64,000 nt of DNA from contig NZ_JAELXS010000001.1 in assembly GCF_016427505.1 (NCBI RefSeq), forward strand, positions 124,001 through 188,000. Direction: 5' to 3'. The notes beneath the pieces were generated by a model. It was not told where the DNA came from. It ran no database searches and saw only the letters and a program-made list of their open reading frames with translations. Each line of letters opens with the position of its first letter. Position 1 is the first letter of the stretch. The position numbers and the translations under genes are program-made. Positions 50,381 through 59,059 of this stretch are shown here, in pieces. The stretch is from Sphingomonas mollis. Lineage in GTDB: Bacteria > Pseudomonadota > Alphaproteobacteria > Sphingomonadales > Sphingomonadaceae.

Positions 50381-53300
50381 TTAGAACAGCTTGTCGAGCG
50401 CGATGCGGGCGCCGGCATAGAAATACCGTCCGACGAATGAATAGGGGATCGAATTGCTGGCGACGTCGCCTTCCTTGCCGGTCAGATTGTTGACGCCGAC
50501 ATAGAAGCTGTAGCGGTCGTTAGGTGCGATCGACGCCTGAAGATCGTGTTCCCATTTCTCACGGAAGAACAGATATTCGGGCGCGGCGATGTCCGGGTTG
50601 GCCCGAACCTGATCCTCCGTATAGCGGCGCGTCTTGCTGTAATAATTGATGCCGTAGTTCAGCGTAACGGGCCCGTTCGACCATGTCAGATCGAAAATGC
50701 CGCTGTATTTGGGGGCCGGCAGGTTGGACAGCAGACGCTGGTTCTCGCGATCCGCCCCTGGCGTCGGCACGAAATCGAGGCGGTCGAGGTAATTGCCGAC
50801 GACCCTGGCATTGAAAGCGCCGATCGAGCCGGCATCCAGACGGTAATTGACCACCAGGTCCAGTCCCTGCGTCCGGAATGCCGCGACGTTCTGCGGACCG
50901 ACCAGATAATCGCTGACATATCCGGTCGTGCCGCTGCGCGTGATGTTGGTGCAGTAGACATTGTCCAGCGTCGGTTGATCGACGCACAGATCGACCAACT
51001 GCTGCGCGGTCGGCGTGTTCACGGCGTTGGTCAGCTTGATGTTGTACCAGTCCGCCGTCACCATCAGCCCGGAGAGGAAGCGTGGTTGCAAGACGACGCC
51101 GGCTGTCCAGGTCTTCGCGGTTTCCTCCGACAGATCGCGGTTGCCGCCTGCTCGGCCCGGCAGGCTGACGGTCGCCGTTGGGTCGTTGACCGGATTGAAG
51201 GCGGCGATCTGGGTCGGGGACAGGCCCGCGGCGGTCAGCGCGGCCCGGCAATTCGCGGCGCGGAACGACGTCCCCTCCGGCACATTTTCGGGATCACATG
51301 GATCGTCGATGAACGAGAAGGTGCCGTTGGTTGGCGAGAACAACTCGGTGATGTTTGGCGCGCGCACAGCCTCCGAATAGCCACCGCGGATACGAATATC
51401 GCGGATCGGCGCCCAGATGCCGCTGAGTTGCCACGTGGTCGTGCGACCGACGGTGGAATAATCAGACAGACGAACGGCGGCATTGAATTCCAGCGTTTCG
51501 GCGAACGGCAGCTTGCTCAACAGCGGAATGCGAAGTTCGCCAAAGGCTTCCTTGACGTCGAAACTGCCCTTTTCCGGTAGAATCTGCGCCAGATCGGCCA
51601 ATGCCCCCGCTTGGGACAGGGGATCGGAAACGAACGCGCTGCTTTCCTTGCGATACTCACCGCCGACGGCAAAGCCGATCGGACCACCCGGCAGTTCGAA
51701 GAACTGGCCGAAATCGCCGCTGATCGATCCTGATGCAACGTGCTGCTGTACCTTGTACGTATTGACCAGATCGGCGTTGATGAATGACAGCGCCGCCGCG
51801 CTGGGCGATCCTTCGCCCAGAATGTTCAATGGCTGGCAACCGCTATTGGCGCCCGGGGTGAACGTGGTGGCGGGCTCATCGAGATTATTGGGATCAATGT
51901 TGGCACCGGGCGTCAGGTTGGACCGGCATACAACCTGTCCGGTCGCCGGATTGCGCACGGCATCGAGCGCGGCGAAATACCGGTCCCGAATACGATAGTT
52001 GGTGCTGAGGAACGTGCTGTCCGTACGACCATAGACATAGGACAATTCGTAGCGCGCGTGATCGCTGATCCGCCCGTCCGCGCCGATCACGCCGCGATAG
52101 GTTTCACGCTTCGTCGATTCGCCGCGTACGCCCAGATCGAAATTGTCGCGTGAAACCAGCGCGCCGTTCGATGCGGCGGCGCTGCCGAACCGGTCGATCA
52201 GGAAGGCGTTGTCGGGGGCGAGATAGGTGAAGAAGTCGAAGCTCGGCTGCGCCACCGTAAAGCTCTTCGTATTGGTGTATTTGCCTTGGGCGAACAGGCG
52301 CAGCGCCGGCGATACTTCGAAACTGGTCAGCAGGTTGACGTTGTGGATGCGGTTCTTGGGTTGAAGATCGCCCTGATACCCTGCCAGCGGGGTGCTGTCG
52401 CCGCCCTGAACCAGTCCCGTACCTGGTAGATTACGGCCGCGATCATAGGGGGTGCCGTTGCCGTTGAAATCTGGAATGCCGTCCAGATCGAGATCAACGG
52501 CACCGCCGCGAGAAGTGTCGGCGTAACGCAGATTGTTGGTCAGGACGCGGTCGAACCGCGAGGCATCGTCCGGAAAATCGTTCGGGTCACGGACGATACC
52601 GAAGGATTGCAGCGGATCGCCGGAGCGAGCGCGATCGAAAGAGTTGACCCGGTCGTCGTCGCGAAATTCGTAATTGAGGGCGATATTACCACGGCCGCCG
52701 GCGAAGTTCTTGCCGCCGGTGATCGAGAAATACCGGTTGCCGGCGTCGCCATCCTCGGAAATGCCGGTCTGGCCGCGGGCGACCAGTCCTTCGAAATTGC
52801 GCTTCAACACGAAATTGACGACGCCCGACACGCCATCGGCGCCATAGATCGCCGATGCGCCACCGGTCGTTACGTCGATGCGATCGATCAGGTCGGCAGG
52901 AATGGTGTTGATATCGACCGAGGCTGAACCGGGCAGACCGGCGACGTGGCGGCGACCGTCGACCAAGACCAGCGTGCGCGCGGTCCCGAGATTTCGGAGG
53001 TTGAGCAGGTTCACCCCGGTCTGGCCGAAGCCGCCGGTGGAGCCGGACTGCTGCGCGCTGGTCGATGAGCCGATCAGGGCGGGGGTCTGCGCCAGAAAGT
53101 CGGTGACGTTGACACGGCCCGATTGCTGCAAGGTTGCCGCGGAATAGGATGTCACGGGCGTCGGCGAGTCCAGTTCCGGCCGAGCGATCCGCGATCCAGT
53201 GACGACGATTTCCGTATCGCCGGCCTCGTCGGACGGCGTCGCCACGTCGGCGGCGGTGGGTGCCGCATCGACCGGGGCCTGTGTCGGGGTTGGTGCGGTT

Positions 53301-53398
53301 TGCGCCTGCAAACCCGTGGCCAAGCCGAAGGATGCCACGGCCAGACTGATGATGGAGGTGCGAACAGCCAGATCGCAGCGGCGGCCAAAGGTCATCAT
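50381..53398 (-). CDS. TonB-dependent outer-membrane receptor
   Basis: This is a 1005-residue receptor for TonB-energised import. The signal peptide (about 1-32) is followed by a TonB-box region with EIVVTGSRIARPELDSPTPV and a plug domain (about 65-180; VNVTDFLAQTPALIG, VLVDGRRHVAGLPG). The 22-strand barrel runs to the C-terminal Phe (YAGARIALDKLF). Large TonB receptors of this type in sphingomonads import plant- or carbohydrate-derived compounds, siderophores or others; the substrate is not readable. ATG 53398 or 53395 are both possible with GGGA upstream. Confidence 0.93.
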   Translation of the reverse strand: MMTFGRRCDLAVRTSIISLAVASFGLATGLQAQTAPTPTQAPVDAAPTAADVATPSDEAGDTEIVVTGSRIARPELDSPTPVTSYSAATLQQSGRVNVTDFLAQTPALIGSSTSAQQSGSTGGFGQTGVNLLNLRNLGTARTLVLVDGRRHVAGLPGSASVDINTIPADLIDRIDVTTGGASAIYGADGVSGVVNFVLKRNFEGLVARGQTGISEDGDAGNRYFSITGGKNFAGGRGNIALNYEFRDDDRVNSFDRARSGDPLQSFGIVRDPNDFPDDASRFDRVLTNNLRYADTSRGGAVDLDLDGIPDFNGNGTPYDRGRNLPGTGLVQGGDSTPLAGYQGDLQPKNRIHNVNLLTSFEVSPALRLFAQGKYTNTKSFTVAQPSFDFFTYLAPDNAFLIDRFGSAAASNGALVSRDNFDLGVRGESTKRETYRGVIGADGRISDHARYELSYVYGRTDSTFLSTNYRIRDRYFAALDAVRNPATGQVVCRSNLTPGANIDPNNLDEPATTFTPGANSGCQPLNILGEGSPSAAALSFINADLVNTYKVQQHVASGSISGDFGQFFELPGGPIGFAVGGEYRKESSAFVSDPLSQAGALADLAQILPEKGSFDVKEAFGELRIPLLSKLPFAETLEFNAAVRLSDYSTVGRTTTWQLSGIWAPIRDIRIRGGYSEAVRAPNITELFSPTNGTFSFIDDPCDPENVPEGTSFRAANCRAALTAAGLSPTQIAAFNPVNDPTATVSLPGRAGGNRDLSEETAKTWTAGVVLQPRFLSGLMVTADWYNIKLTNAVNTPTAQQLVDLCVDQPTLDNVYCTNITRSGTTGYVSDYLVGPQNVAAFRTQGLDLVVNYRLDAGSIGAFNARVVGNYLDRLDFVPTPGADRENQRLLSNLPAPKYSGIFDLTWSNGPVTLNYGINYYSKTRRYTEDQVRANPDIAAPEYLFFREKWEHDLQASIAPNDRYSFYVGVNNLTGKEGDVASNSIPYSFVGRYFYAGARIALDKLF

Positions 53399-53545
53399 GT
53401 ACTTCCCTGTCAGCGTCGCGGTTCACCTGCCGGAGACCGCAAGATCGTTTCAGAGACAGCGGGGTCGGGCCTGACGCAACCCCTTGATGACCGAATATGG
53501 GACAGTGTTGCTGTCTGGCCACAGAGGGATCAGGCTGGCGATCAG

Positions 53546-54877
53546 CTATATTTCGCGGTCTGGCGGTTCGCGCCGTTCGATGATCCGGATGTCGCGGCGG
53601 GGGACGGGGATGTCGATGCCGTTGTCCTTCAACAGCCACCACAACCGGTTCAGCACGTCGGAACGGACATTGCCGACGCCGCCTTCGGGATCGCTGATCC
53701 AGGCGAGGATTTCGTGTTCGACCGCATAGTCGCCGTACGACGTCAGCCAGACATTGGGTTTGGGGCTGTTCAGCACGCGCGGGGATTCGCGCGCGGCCTG
53801 CAGCATCAGTTGCTGGGCGACGCGCAGGTCGCATTCGTACGGAACGCCGACGGGGATGCGGACGCGGACGTTGCGGTCGGAGAAGGACCAGTTCTCCACC
53901 TCCTGCGTCATCAGATTCTCGTTCGGGATCAGATGTTCCTTGCCGTCGCGGGTGATGATCGAGACGGCGCGGACGCCGATCCGGTTCACGCGGCCGGCTT
54001 CCTGCCCGACGACGATGACATCGCCCGGTTTGATCGACCGGTCCATCAACAGGATGATGCCGGCGATCAGGTTGCCGACGGTCTTCTGCAAGCCGAACCC
54101 GACCGCGAGGCCGAGCGCACCGGAGAAGACCGCGAAGGTCGTCAGGTCGATGCCGAGCAGATCGATGCCAAAGAAGAAGGCGGCGATGACGACGAAGATG
54201 CTGATGAGCTTTTGGGCGAGCAGTTTCTGCGTCGCGTCCAGACTGCCGGTACGCGCGATCCAGTGGGCGATGACCCGGTTGGCGAGGCGGACGATGGCGA
54301 ACAGCACGACGACCGTCAGCATCATGGTGATGACGGTGAGAACCGACAGGCGACGACGGCCGATGTTGATGCCGATCCGCTCCAGCACCGCGGTAATCGG
54401 GTCGAGGCCGCCGACCGCCTGACTGAGGAGTGCGACGAAGGCGATCAGGGCGACCGACCAGCCGATCCAGCGCGGCAGGCCCAGTCCGCGCAATATCTGG
54501 TGCGCGGTGAATGCGGCGGCGAGGCCGAGCGCGATCCCGATCGGCAGCGCCGCGAACGATCCCCACGGATAGACCGCGAGCAGCAGTTCCAGCAGCAGCG
54601 CGGCAGTGCCGTGGCGGACGATCGCACATAGACGCGGCGCGACGCCCTCTCCCCAGGCGGGCTCGTGATGCCCGGCGACATGATCTTTCCACCAGCGGGC
54701 GATGACGGGGCCAAGGTGACGCCCGGCCATGACGCCGGCGACGAGACACAACAGCACGAAGCCGCCGGCGATCGCCACTTCGGTCAGGTCGGTGCGGTCC
54801 GGCGTGTCGAAGCCGGTCGAATGCCACCAGACGGCGAAAGGATTGGCGCCCCCCGCAAGGCCCGGTGACGGCGTCAT
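53546..54877 (-). CDS. MscS-family mechanosensitive channel with additional N-terminal helices
   Basis: This is a 443-residue inner-membrane channel. The C-terminal core has the pore helix (LGLAVGFGLQKTVGNLIAGIILLMD) and the beta domain with GDVIVVGQEAGRVNRIGVRAVSII, then an alpha/beta domain. The N-terminal half adds about five helices beyond the three of E. coli MscS. It opens under membrane tension to release solutes on osmotic downshock. Its start overlaps the stop of the upstream cystathionine lyase-like gene; the two share an operon with the photolyase and sulfurtransferase. Confidence 0.93.
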   Translation of the reverse strand: MTPSPGLAGGANPFAVWWHSTGFDTPDRTDLTEVAIAGGFVLLCLVAGVMAGRHLGPVIARWWKDHVAGHHEPAWGEGVAPRLCAIVRHGTAALLLELLLAVYPWGSFAALPIGIALGLAAAFTAHQILRGLGLPRWIGWSVALIAFVALLSQAVGGLDPITAVLERIGINIGRRRLSVLTVITMMLTVVVLFAIVRLANRVIAHWIARTGSLDATQKLLAQKLISIFVVIAAFFFGIDLLGIDLTTFAVFSGALGLAVGFGLQKTVGNLIAGIILLMDRSIKPGDVIVVGQEAGRVNRIGVRAVSIITRDGKEHLIPNENLMTQEVENWSFSDRNVRVRIPVGVPYECDLRVAQQLMLQAARESPRVLNSPKPNVWLTSYGDYAVEHEILAWISDPEGGVGNVRSDVLNRLWWLLKDNGIDIPVPRRDIRIIERREPPDREI

Positions 54878-56070
54878 CCCCGCGCGGCAGCGAAGCGGGC
54901 GAGGCCGCGGTCGAGATCGGCGATCAGGTCGTCGGCATCCTCCAGCCCGATCTGTAGCCGGATCATCGGCCCGGCTTGGTCGCGGCGGGTGACGCTGCGG
55001 TGGCGATGCGGATCGACGGGGATGGCGAGGCTTTCATAGCCGCCCCAGCTATAGCCGATGCCGAAATGGGCAAGGCCGTCGATCAGCGCGGCGCGCGCGG
55101 CCTCGTCGCCACCGTTCAGGACGAACGAGAACAGGCCGGCGGGGCCGCGGAAATCGCGGACGAACACGTCGTGGCCGGGGCAGTCGGGCAGGGCGGGGTG
55201 GAGGACGGTGGCGACTTCCGGCCGTCCGTTCAGCCAATGCGCGATCTTCAGCGCGCTTTCGCCATGCTGCTTCAGGCGGATCGCCATCGTGCGCAGGCCA
55301 CGGCTGCCGAGCCACGCGTCGTCGGGGGAGACGTGCTGGCCGAGCTGGAAACTGGTATCGCGCAGGGCGGCGAAGCGGTCGGGGCCGGCGGTGACGGAGC
55401 CGAGCATGACGTCGGAATGACCGACGATATATTTGGTGCAGGCGAGAATGGTGTAGTCGATGCCGAATGCGATGGCGGGCAGCAGCAGCGGCGTCGCCCA
55501 GGTGTTGTCGAGCAGGGTCGCGATCCCGTGCGCCTTCGCGACGGCGACGATGGCAAGTATATCCTGCACCTCGAACGTCAGGCTGCCGGGGCTTTCCATG
55601 AAGATCGCGCGCGTGTTCGGGCCGATCAGGTCGGCGATGCCGGCGCCAATCATCGGGTCGTAGAAGCGGGTGGTGATGCCGAAGCGCTTGAGCAGCCCGG
55701 TGGCGAGGCCACGGGTGGGATCATAGGCGCTGTCGACCAGCAGCAGCTCGTCGCCCCGCGACAGGATCGCGAGCAGCGCGGCGGCGATCGCGGCGACGCC
55801 CGAGGGGTAGAGGAAGGTGCCCTCCGCTCCCGGTTCCAGTTCGGTCAGCGCATCGGCGAGCGACCATTGCGTCGGCGTGCCACGCCGGCCGTAAAACAGG
55901 CGGTGATGCGTGTCCCGACCAGCGGAGTCGCGCAGATGGGCGACCGAGTCATAGAGGATGGTCGATGCGCGCCAGACCGGCGGGTTGACGATGCCGGCGG
56001 TCCATTCGGGTCGGCGACCCGCCTGTACGACCTGCGTGGCGGGTTTGTCGGAACGGGAATCGTGGCTCAT
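54874..56070 (-). CDS. metC: Cystathionine beta-lyase-like PLP enzyme (MetC type)
   Basis: This is a 398-residue PLP-dependent enzyme of the Cys/Met metabolism family. The PLP Lys is Lys213 (LACTKYIVGHSD), and the substrate-binding Tyr/Arg region (HHRLFYGRRGTPTQWSL) resembles cystathionine beta-lyase. MetC cleaves cystathionine to homocysteine, pyruvate and ammonia. Related proteins with other activities (cysteine desulfhydrase, methionine gamma-lyase) cannot be excluded. An upstream in-frame start (56112) adds 14 residues; I use ATG 56070. It overlaps both neighbours (ATGA). Confidence 0.87.
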   Translation of the reverse strand: MSHDSRSDKPATQVVQAGRRPEWTAGIVNPPVWRASTILYDSVAHLRDSAGRDTHHRLFYGRRGTPTQWSLADALTELEPGAEGTFLYPSGVAAIAAALLAILSRGDELLLVDSAYDPTRGLATGLLKRFGITTRFYDPMIGAGIADLIGPNTRAIFMESPGSLTFEVQDILAIVAVAKAHGIATLLDNTWATPLLLPAIAFGIDYTILACTKYIVGHSDVMLGSVTAGPDRFAALRDTSFQLGQHVSPDDAWLGSRGLRTMAIRLKQHGESALKIAHWLNGRPEVATVLHPALPDCPGHDVFVRDFRGPAGLFSFVLNGGDEAARAALIDGLAHFGIGYSWGGYESLAIPVDPHRHRSVTRRDQAGPMIRLQIGLEDADDLIADLDRGLARFAAARG

Positions 56071-56897
56071 GCGGTGCCGGTCGCCTTGGGAGTGGAGGGA
56101 TCGCGGCCCCATTCGGACCAGCTGCCGTCATAGATCGCGGCCTCGCGACCGAGCAGATGCAGGCCGAACGCGAGCACCGCGGCGGTGACGCCGGAGCCGC
56201 AGGTGGCCACGATGGGCGCGTCGAGATCGAAGTCGGCGAATTCGGCCGCCAATGCCTCGCCCTGTTTCCAGGTGCCGTCGGCGGTGAACAGGCGGCCATA
56301 GGGAATGTTGCGCGATCCGGGGATGTGGCCAGGGGCGGCACCGTGTGGGTCGCCTTCATCGCCGGTGAAACGCGCGGCGGAGCGGGCGTCGATCAGTTGT
56401 TCGGCGCCGCTCGCCAGATTGGCGCGGATCTGGGCCATGTCGCGCCGCCGGGCCTCGTTGAACAACGGTGTCGCCGAACGCTGGGTCGGAGTTGCCGGGC
56501 CGGTAGCGAGGGGGCGGCCTTCGCCACGCCATCTGGCGATGCCGCCATCGAGGATCGCGACGTCGCCGATGCCGTAACTGCGGATCAGCCACCACGCCCG
56601 CGCGGCGGTGCGCCATGGCGACGCGTCGTACAGGACGATGCGCTTGCCGTCGCCGATCCCCAGCGCCGACAGATGCGCAGCGACTTGTGCGGCGTCGGGC
56701 AGCATGTTGGGCAGCGACGACGCGGTATCGCGCAGGTTCGCGAGGTCGAGAAAGACCGCGCCGGGGATGTGCCCGTCCTCGAATTCCGCGCGCGCATCGC
56801 GGCCAAGCGACGCGTCGAGCAACGTCGCATCGACGACGATCAGATCGGGCGCGCCGAGGGCGTCGGCGAGCCAGTCGGTGGTTACCAGCGAGTCCAT
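56067..56897 (-). CDS. sseA: 3-mercaptopyruvate sulfurtransferase
   Basis: This 276-residue enzyme with two rhodanese domains (about 1-125 and 155-270) transfers sulfur from mercaptopyruvate to thiols or cyanide. The active-site loop Cys233-GSGVTA is the signature that separates mercaptopyruvate sulfurtransferase from thiosulfate sulfurtransferase. It starts eight bases after the photolyase stop and overlaps metC by four bases. It may supply sulfane sulfur for cysteine-derived pathways. Confidence 0.93.
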   Translation of the reverse strand: MDSLVTTDWLADALGAPDLIVVDATLLDASLGRDARAEFEDGHIPGAVFLDLANLRDTASSLPNMLPDAAQVAAHLSALGIGDGKRIVLYDASPWRTAARAWWLIRSYGIGDVAILDGGIARWRGEGRPLATGPATPTQRSATPLFNEARRRDMAQIRANLASGAEQLIDARSAARFTGDEGDPHGAAPGHIPGSRNIPYGRLFTADGTWKQGEALAAEFADFDLDAPIVATCGSGVTAAVLAFGLHLLGREAAIYDGSWSEWGRDPSTPKATGTA

Positions 56898-56905
56898 GGG
56901 GATCG

Positions 56906-58453
56906 TCAGTAGCCAGCGTCTCCGCTGGCGTCGAGCCGGCTGAGGAAACGGGCGGCCTGCGCGCGGGTTTCGGCCTTGGCGTCGTCCGATTGCTTGGCCC
57001 AGGTGCGGTAGGGCATCGCCATGCGGCGGTTGCGGCCGAGATTATCCTCGTGACGAGCAATGAAATCCCAGTAGAGCGCGTTGAAAGGGCAGGCATCGTC
57101 GCCGATCCGTTTCTTCACATTATACCGGCAACGCCCGCAATAATCGGACATGCGATCGATATAGGCGCCCGACGAGATATAGGGTTTGGAGCCGACGAGG
57201 CCGCCGTCGCCGAACTGGCTCATGCCCAATGTGTTGGGCAGCTCGACCCATTCATAGGCGTCGATATAGACCTCCAGATACCATTCATGCACCTGCTTCG
57301 GATCCGCGCCGATCAGCAGCGCGAAGTTTCCCGTCACCATCAGCCGCTGGATATGATGGGCGTGAGCGGTGTCGAGCGTCTGGCCGATCGCTTCCGCCAG
57401 ACAATGCATGTCGGTGTCGCCGGTCCAGTACCAGCCGGGGAGCGGGCGATGATGGTCGAGCGCGTTGCGGTCGACATAATCCGGCCCCTCGCGCCAATAG
57501 ATGCCGCGCATGAATTCGCGCCAGCCGATGATCTGGCGGACATAGCCCTCCACTGAGTTAAGTGGCGCGCGGCTGGCGCGGTACTCGGCCTCCGCCCGGC
57601 GGCACAGGTCGAGCGGATCGAGCAGGCCGGAATTGATGTAGGGGCTGAGGATCGAATGCCAGAGATGCCGCTCGCCGGTGAGCATCGCATCCTCGAAATC
57701 GCCGAACTGCGGCAGGGCGTTGGCGAAGAACGCAGCGGCCTGTCGCTCGGCATCGACGGCGGTGACGGCATAATCGAATGCGTCGAGGCTGCCGGGATGG
57801 TCGGCGAAGCGGGTGGCGACGAGATCGAGCACCGCTTGCGTCGTCTTGTCTGGCGGGAAGGACAGGGGGCGGGGCATCAGCAGATCGGCCCTGGCCGGCT
57901 TGCGATTGTCCTTGTCGAAATTCCAGCGGTCGCCGGCGGGCTGGTTGCCGTCCATCAACAGGCCGGTCTTGCGGCGCATGACGCGGTAGAACCACTCCAT
58001 CGTCAGCTCGACCCGGCCGTCGTTCGCCCAGTCGTCGAATTCGGCATGGGTGGCGACGAAGCGGGTGTCGGGGCGGATATCGACAGGGATGCCGAACAAG
58101 GTCTCCCATGCATCGATCATCGCGGCGACGCGCCACTCGCCCGCCTCGGTCACGACGATCCGGTCCGGGGCGTGACGGGAAACGGCGCGGGCGATCTCGC
58201 CGGTGAAGCTGCCGCTGTTGTCGGGATCGTCGAGCGTGACGTAGTCGACCGTCCAGCCGGCATCGCGCAACGCATCGGCGTGGTGGCGCATGGCGGACAG
58301 GATGTACGCGATCTTGCGCTTGTGGTGGCGGACATAGGTCGTCTCGTCGGCGACCTCCATCATCAGGACGACGGTATCGGCCGGGTCCGCGTCATTCAGC
58401 GACAACAGCGTCATCGTCAGTTGATCGCCCAGCACCGGGATCAGCGTTTTCAT
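56906..58453 (-). CDS. phrB: Fe-S bacterial cryptochrome/photolyase (6-4 photolyase, PhrB/CryB-like)
   Basis: This is a 515-residue FAD-binding protein of the FeS-BCP family. Four cysteines at 351, 439, 442 and 455 are each one position beyond the Fe-S ligands (350, 438, 441, 454) reported for Agrobacterium PhrB, whose cluster is needed for the fold. The FAD-binding region and the distinctive [26 protein letters not shown] zone are clear. PhrB repairs (6-4) UV photoproducts; close relatives CryB act as light sensors, and the two are not easily told apart by sequence. It is the first gene of an operon with three sulfur/osmotic genes. Confidence 0.93.
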   Translation of the reverse strand: MKTLIPVLGDQLTMTLLSLNDADPADTVVLMMEVADETTYVRHHKRKIAYILSAMRHHADALRDAGWTVDYVTLDDPDNSGSFTGEIARAVSRHAPDRIVVTEAGEWRVAAMIDAWETLFGIPVDIRPDTRFVATHAEFDDWANDGRVELTMEWFYRVMRRKTGLLMDGNQPAGDRWNFDKDNRKPARADLLMPRPLSFPPDKTTQAVLDLVATRFADHPGSLDAFDYAVTAVDAERQAAAFFANALPQFGDFEDAMLTGERHLWHSILSPYINSGLLDPLDLCRRAEAEYRASRAPLNSVEGYVRQIIGWREFMRGIYWREGPDYVDRNALDHHRPLPGWYWTGDTDMHCLAEAIGQTLDTAHAHHIQRLMVTGNFALLIGADPKQVHEWYLEVYIDAYEWVELPNTLGMSQFGDGGLVGSKPYISSGAYIDRMSDYCGRCRYNVKKRIGDDACPFNALYWDFIARHEDNLGRNRRMAMPYRTWAKQSDDAKAETRAQAARFLSRLDASGDAGY

Positions 58454-58482
58454 CGAGCCGTCGATCTCCTACATGGTCGCGC

Positions 58483-58929
58483 ATGACACCCATGCATCTT
58501 GGCCAGACCAGCGCGCTTCCCGCTACACCGGAAGAGGCGGTGCTCGATTATGTTCCCAATCCCCGGCCCGGCAGCACCTATCTGGTGCGTTTCGCGGCGC
58601 CGGAATTCACATCGCTGTGCCCGGTGACGGGGCAGCCAGATTTCGCGCACCTCGTGATCGATTACGCGCCGGGCAAGACGATCGTCGAATCCAAGTCGCT
58701 GAAGCTGTTCCTCGGCAGTTTCCGCAATCACGCCGGTTTCCACGAGGATTGCACCGTGGGCATCGGCGAGCGGCTGTTCGAGGAGATGCAACCGCGCTGG
58801 CTGCGGATCGGCGGATACTGGTATCCGCGCGGCGGCATCCCGATCGACGTCTTCTGGCAGTCGGGGACGCCACCGGCCAGTCTGTGGCTGCCCGATCAGG
58901 GGGTCGCACCCTATCGCGGACGGGGATAA
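58483..58929 (+). CDS. queF: NADPH-dependent preQ0 reductase QueF
   Basis: This 148-residue enzyme reduces 7-cyano-7-deazaguanine to preQ1 in queuosine biosynthesis. The catalytic Cys46 and Asp53 ([11 protein letters not shown]) and the QueF motif ESKSLKLFL with Glu69 are present. The length fits the unimodular type. It is divergent from the photolyase with only 29 bases between the two start codons, so the promoters overlap. The other queuosine genes are not in the window. Confidence 0.95.
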   Translation: MTPMHLGQTSALPATPEEAVLDYVPNPRPGSTYLVRFAAPEFTSLCPVTGQPDFAHLVIDYAPGKTIVESKSLKLFLGSFRNHAGFHEDCTVGIGERLFEEMQPRWLRIGGYWYPRGGIPIDVFWQSGTPPASLWLPDQGVAPYRGRG

Positions 58930-59059
58930 CGTCAGTCAGAACGACGTAATTTCTTATTGCGATGCACCATATCCATGCAACTTTCTGCCAGATGAACGGT
59001 TTATGTATCTGGTGCAGTTTCCGGGAGTGCTGTGACCACGCTCATTTAGAGGAATAAAG
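58930..59059. other. AT-richer leader before the GT4 gene
   Basis: This 130-bp stretch has a noticeably lower GC content than its surroundings and presumably holds the promoter of the glycosyltransferase/GH130 unit. AGAGGAATAAAG provides the ribosome site. A GGAAC/CGTT pair is not seen. Confidence 0.4.
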
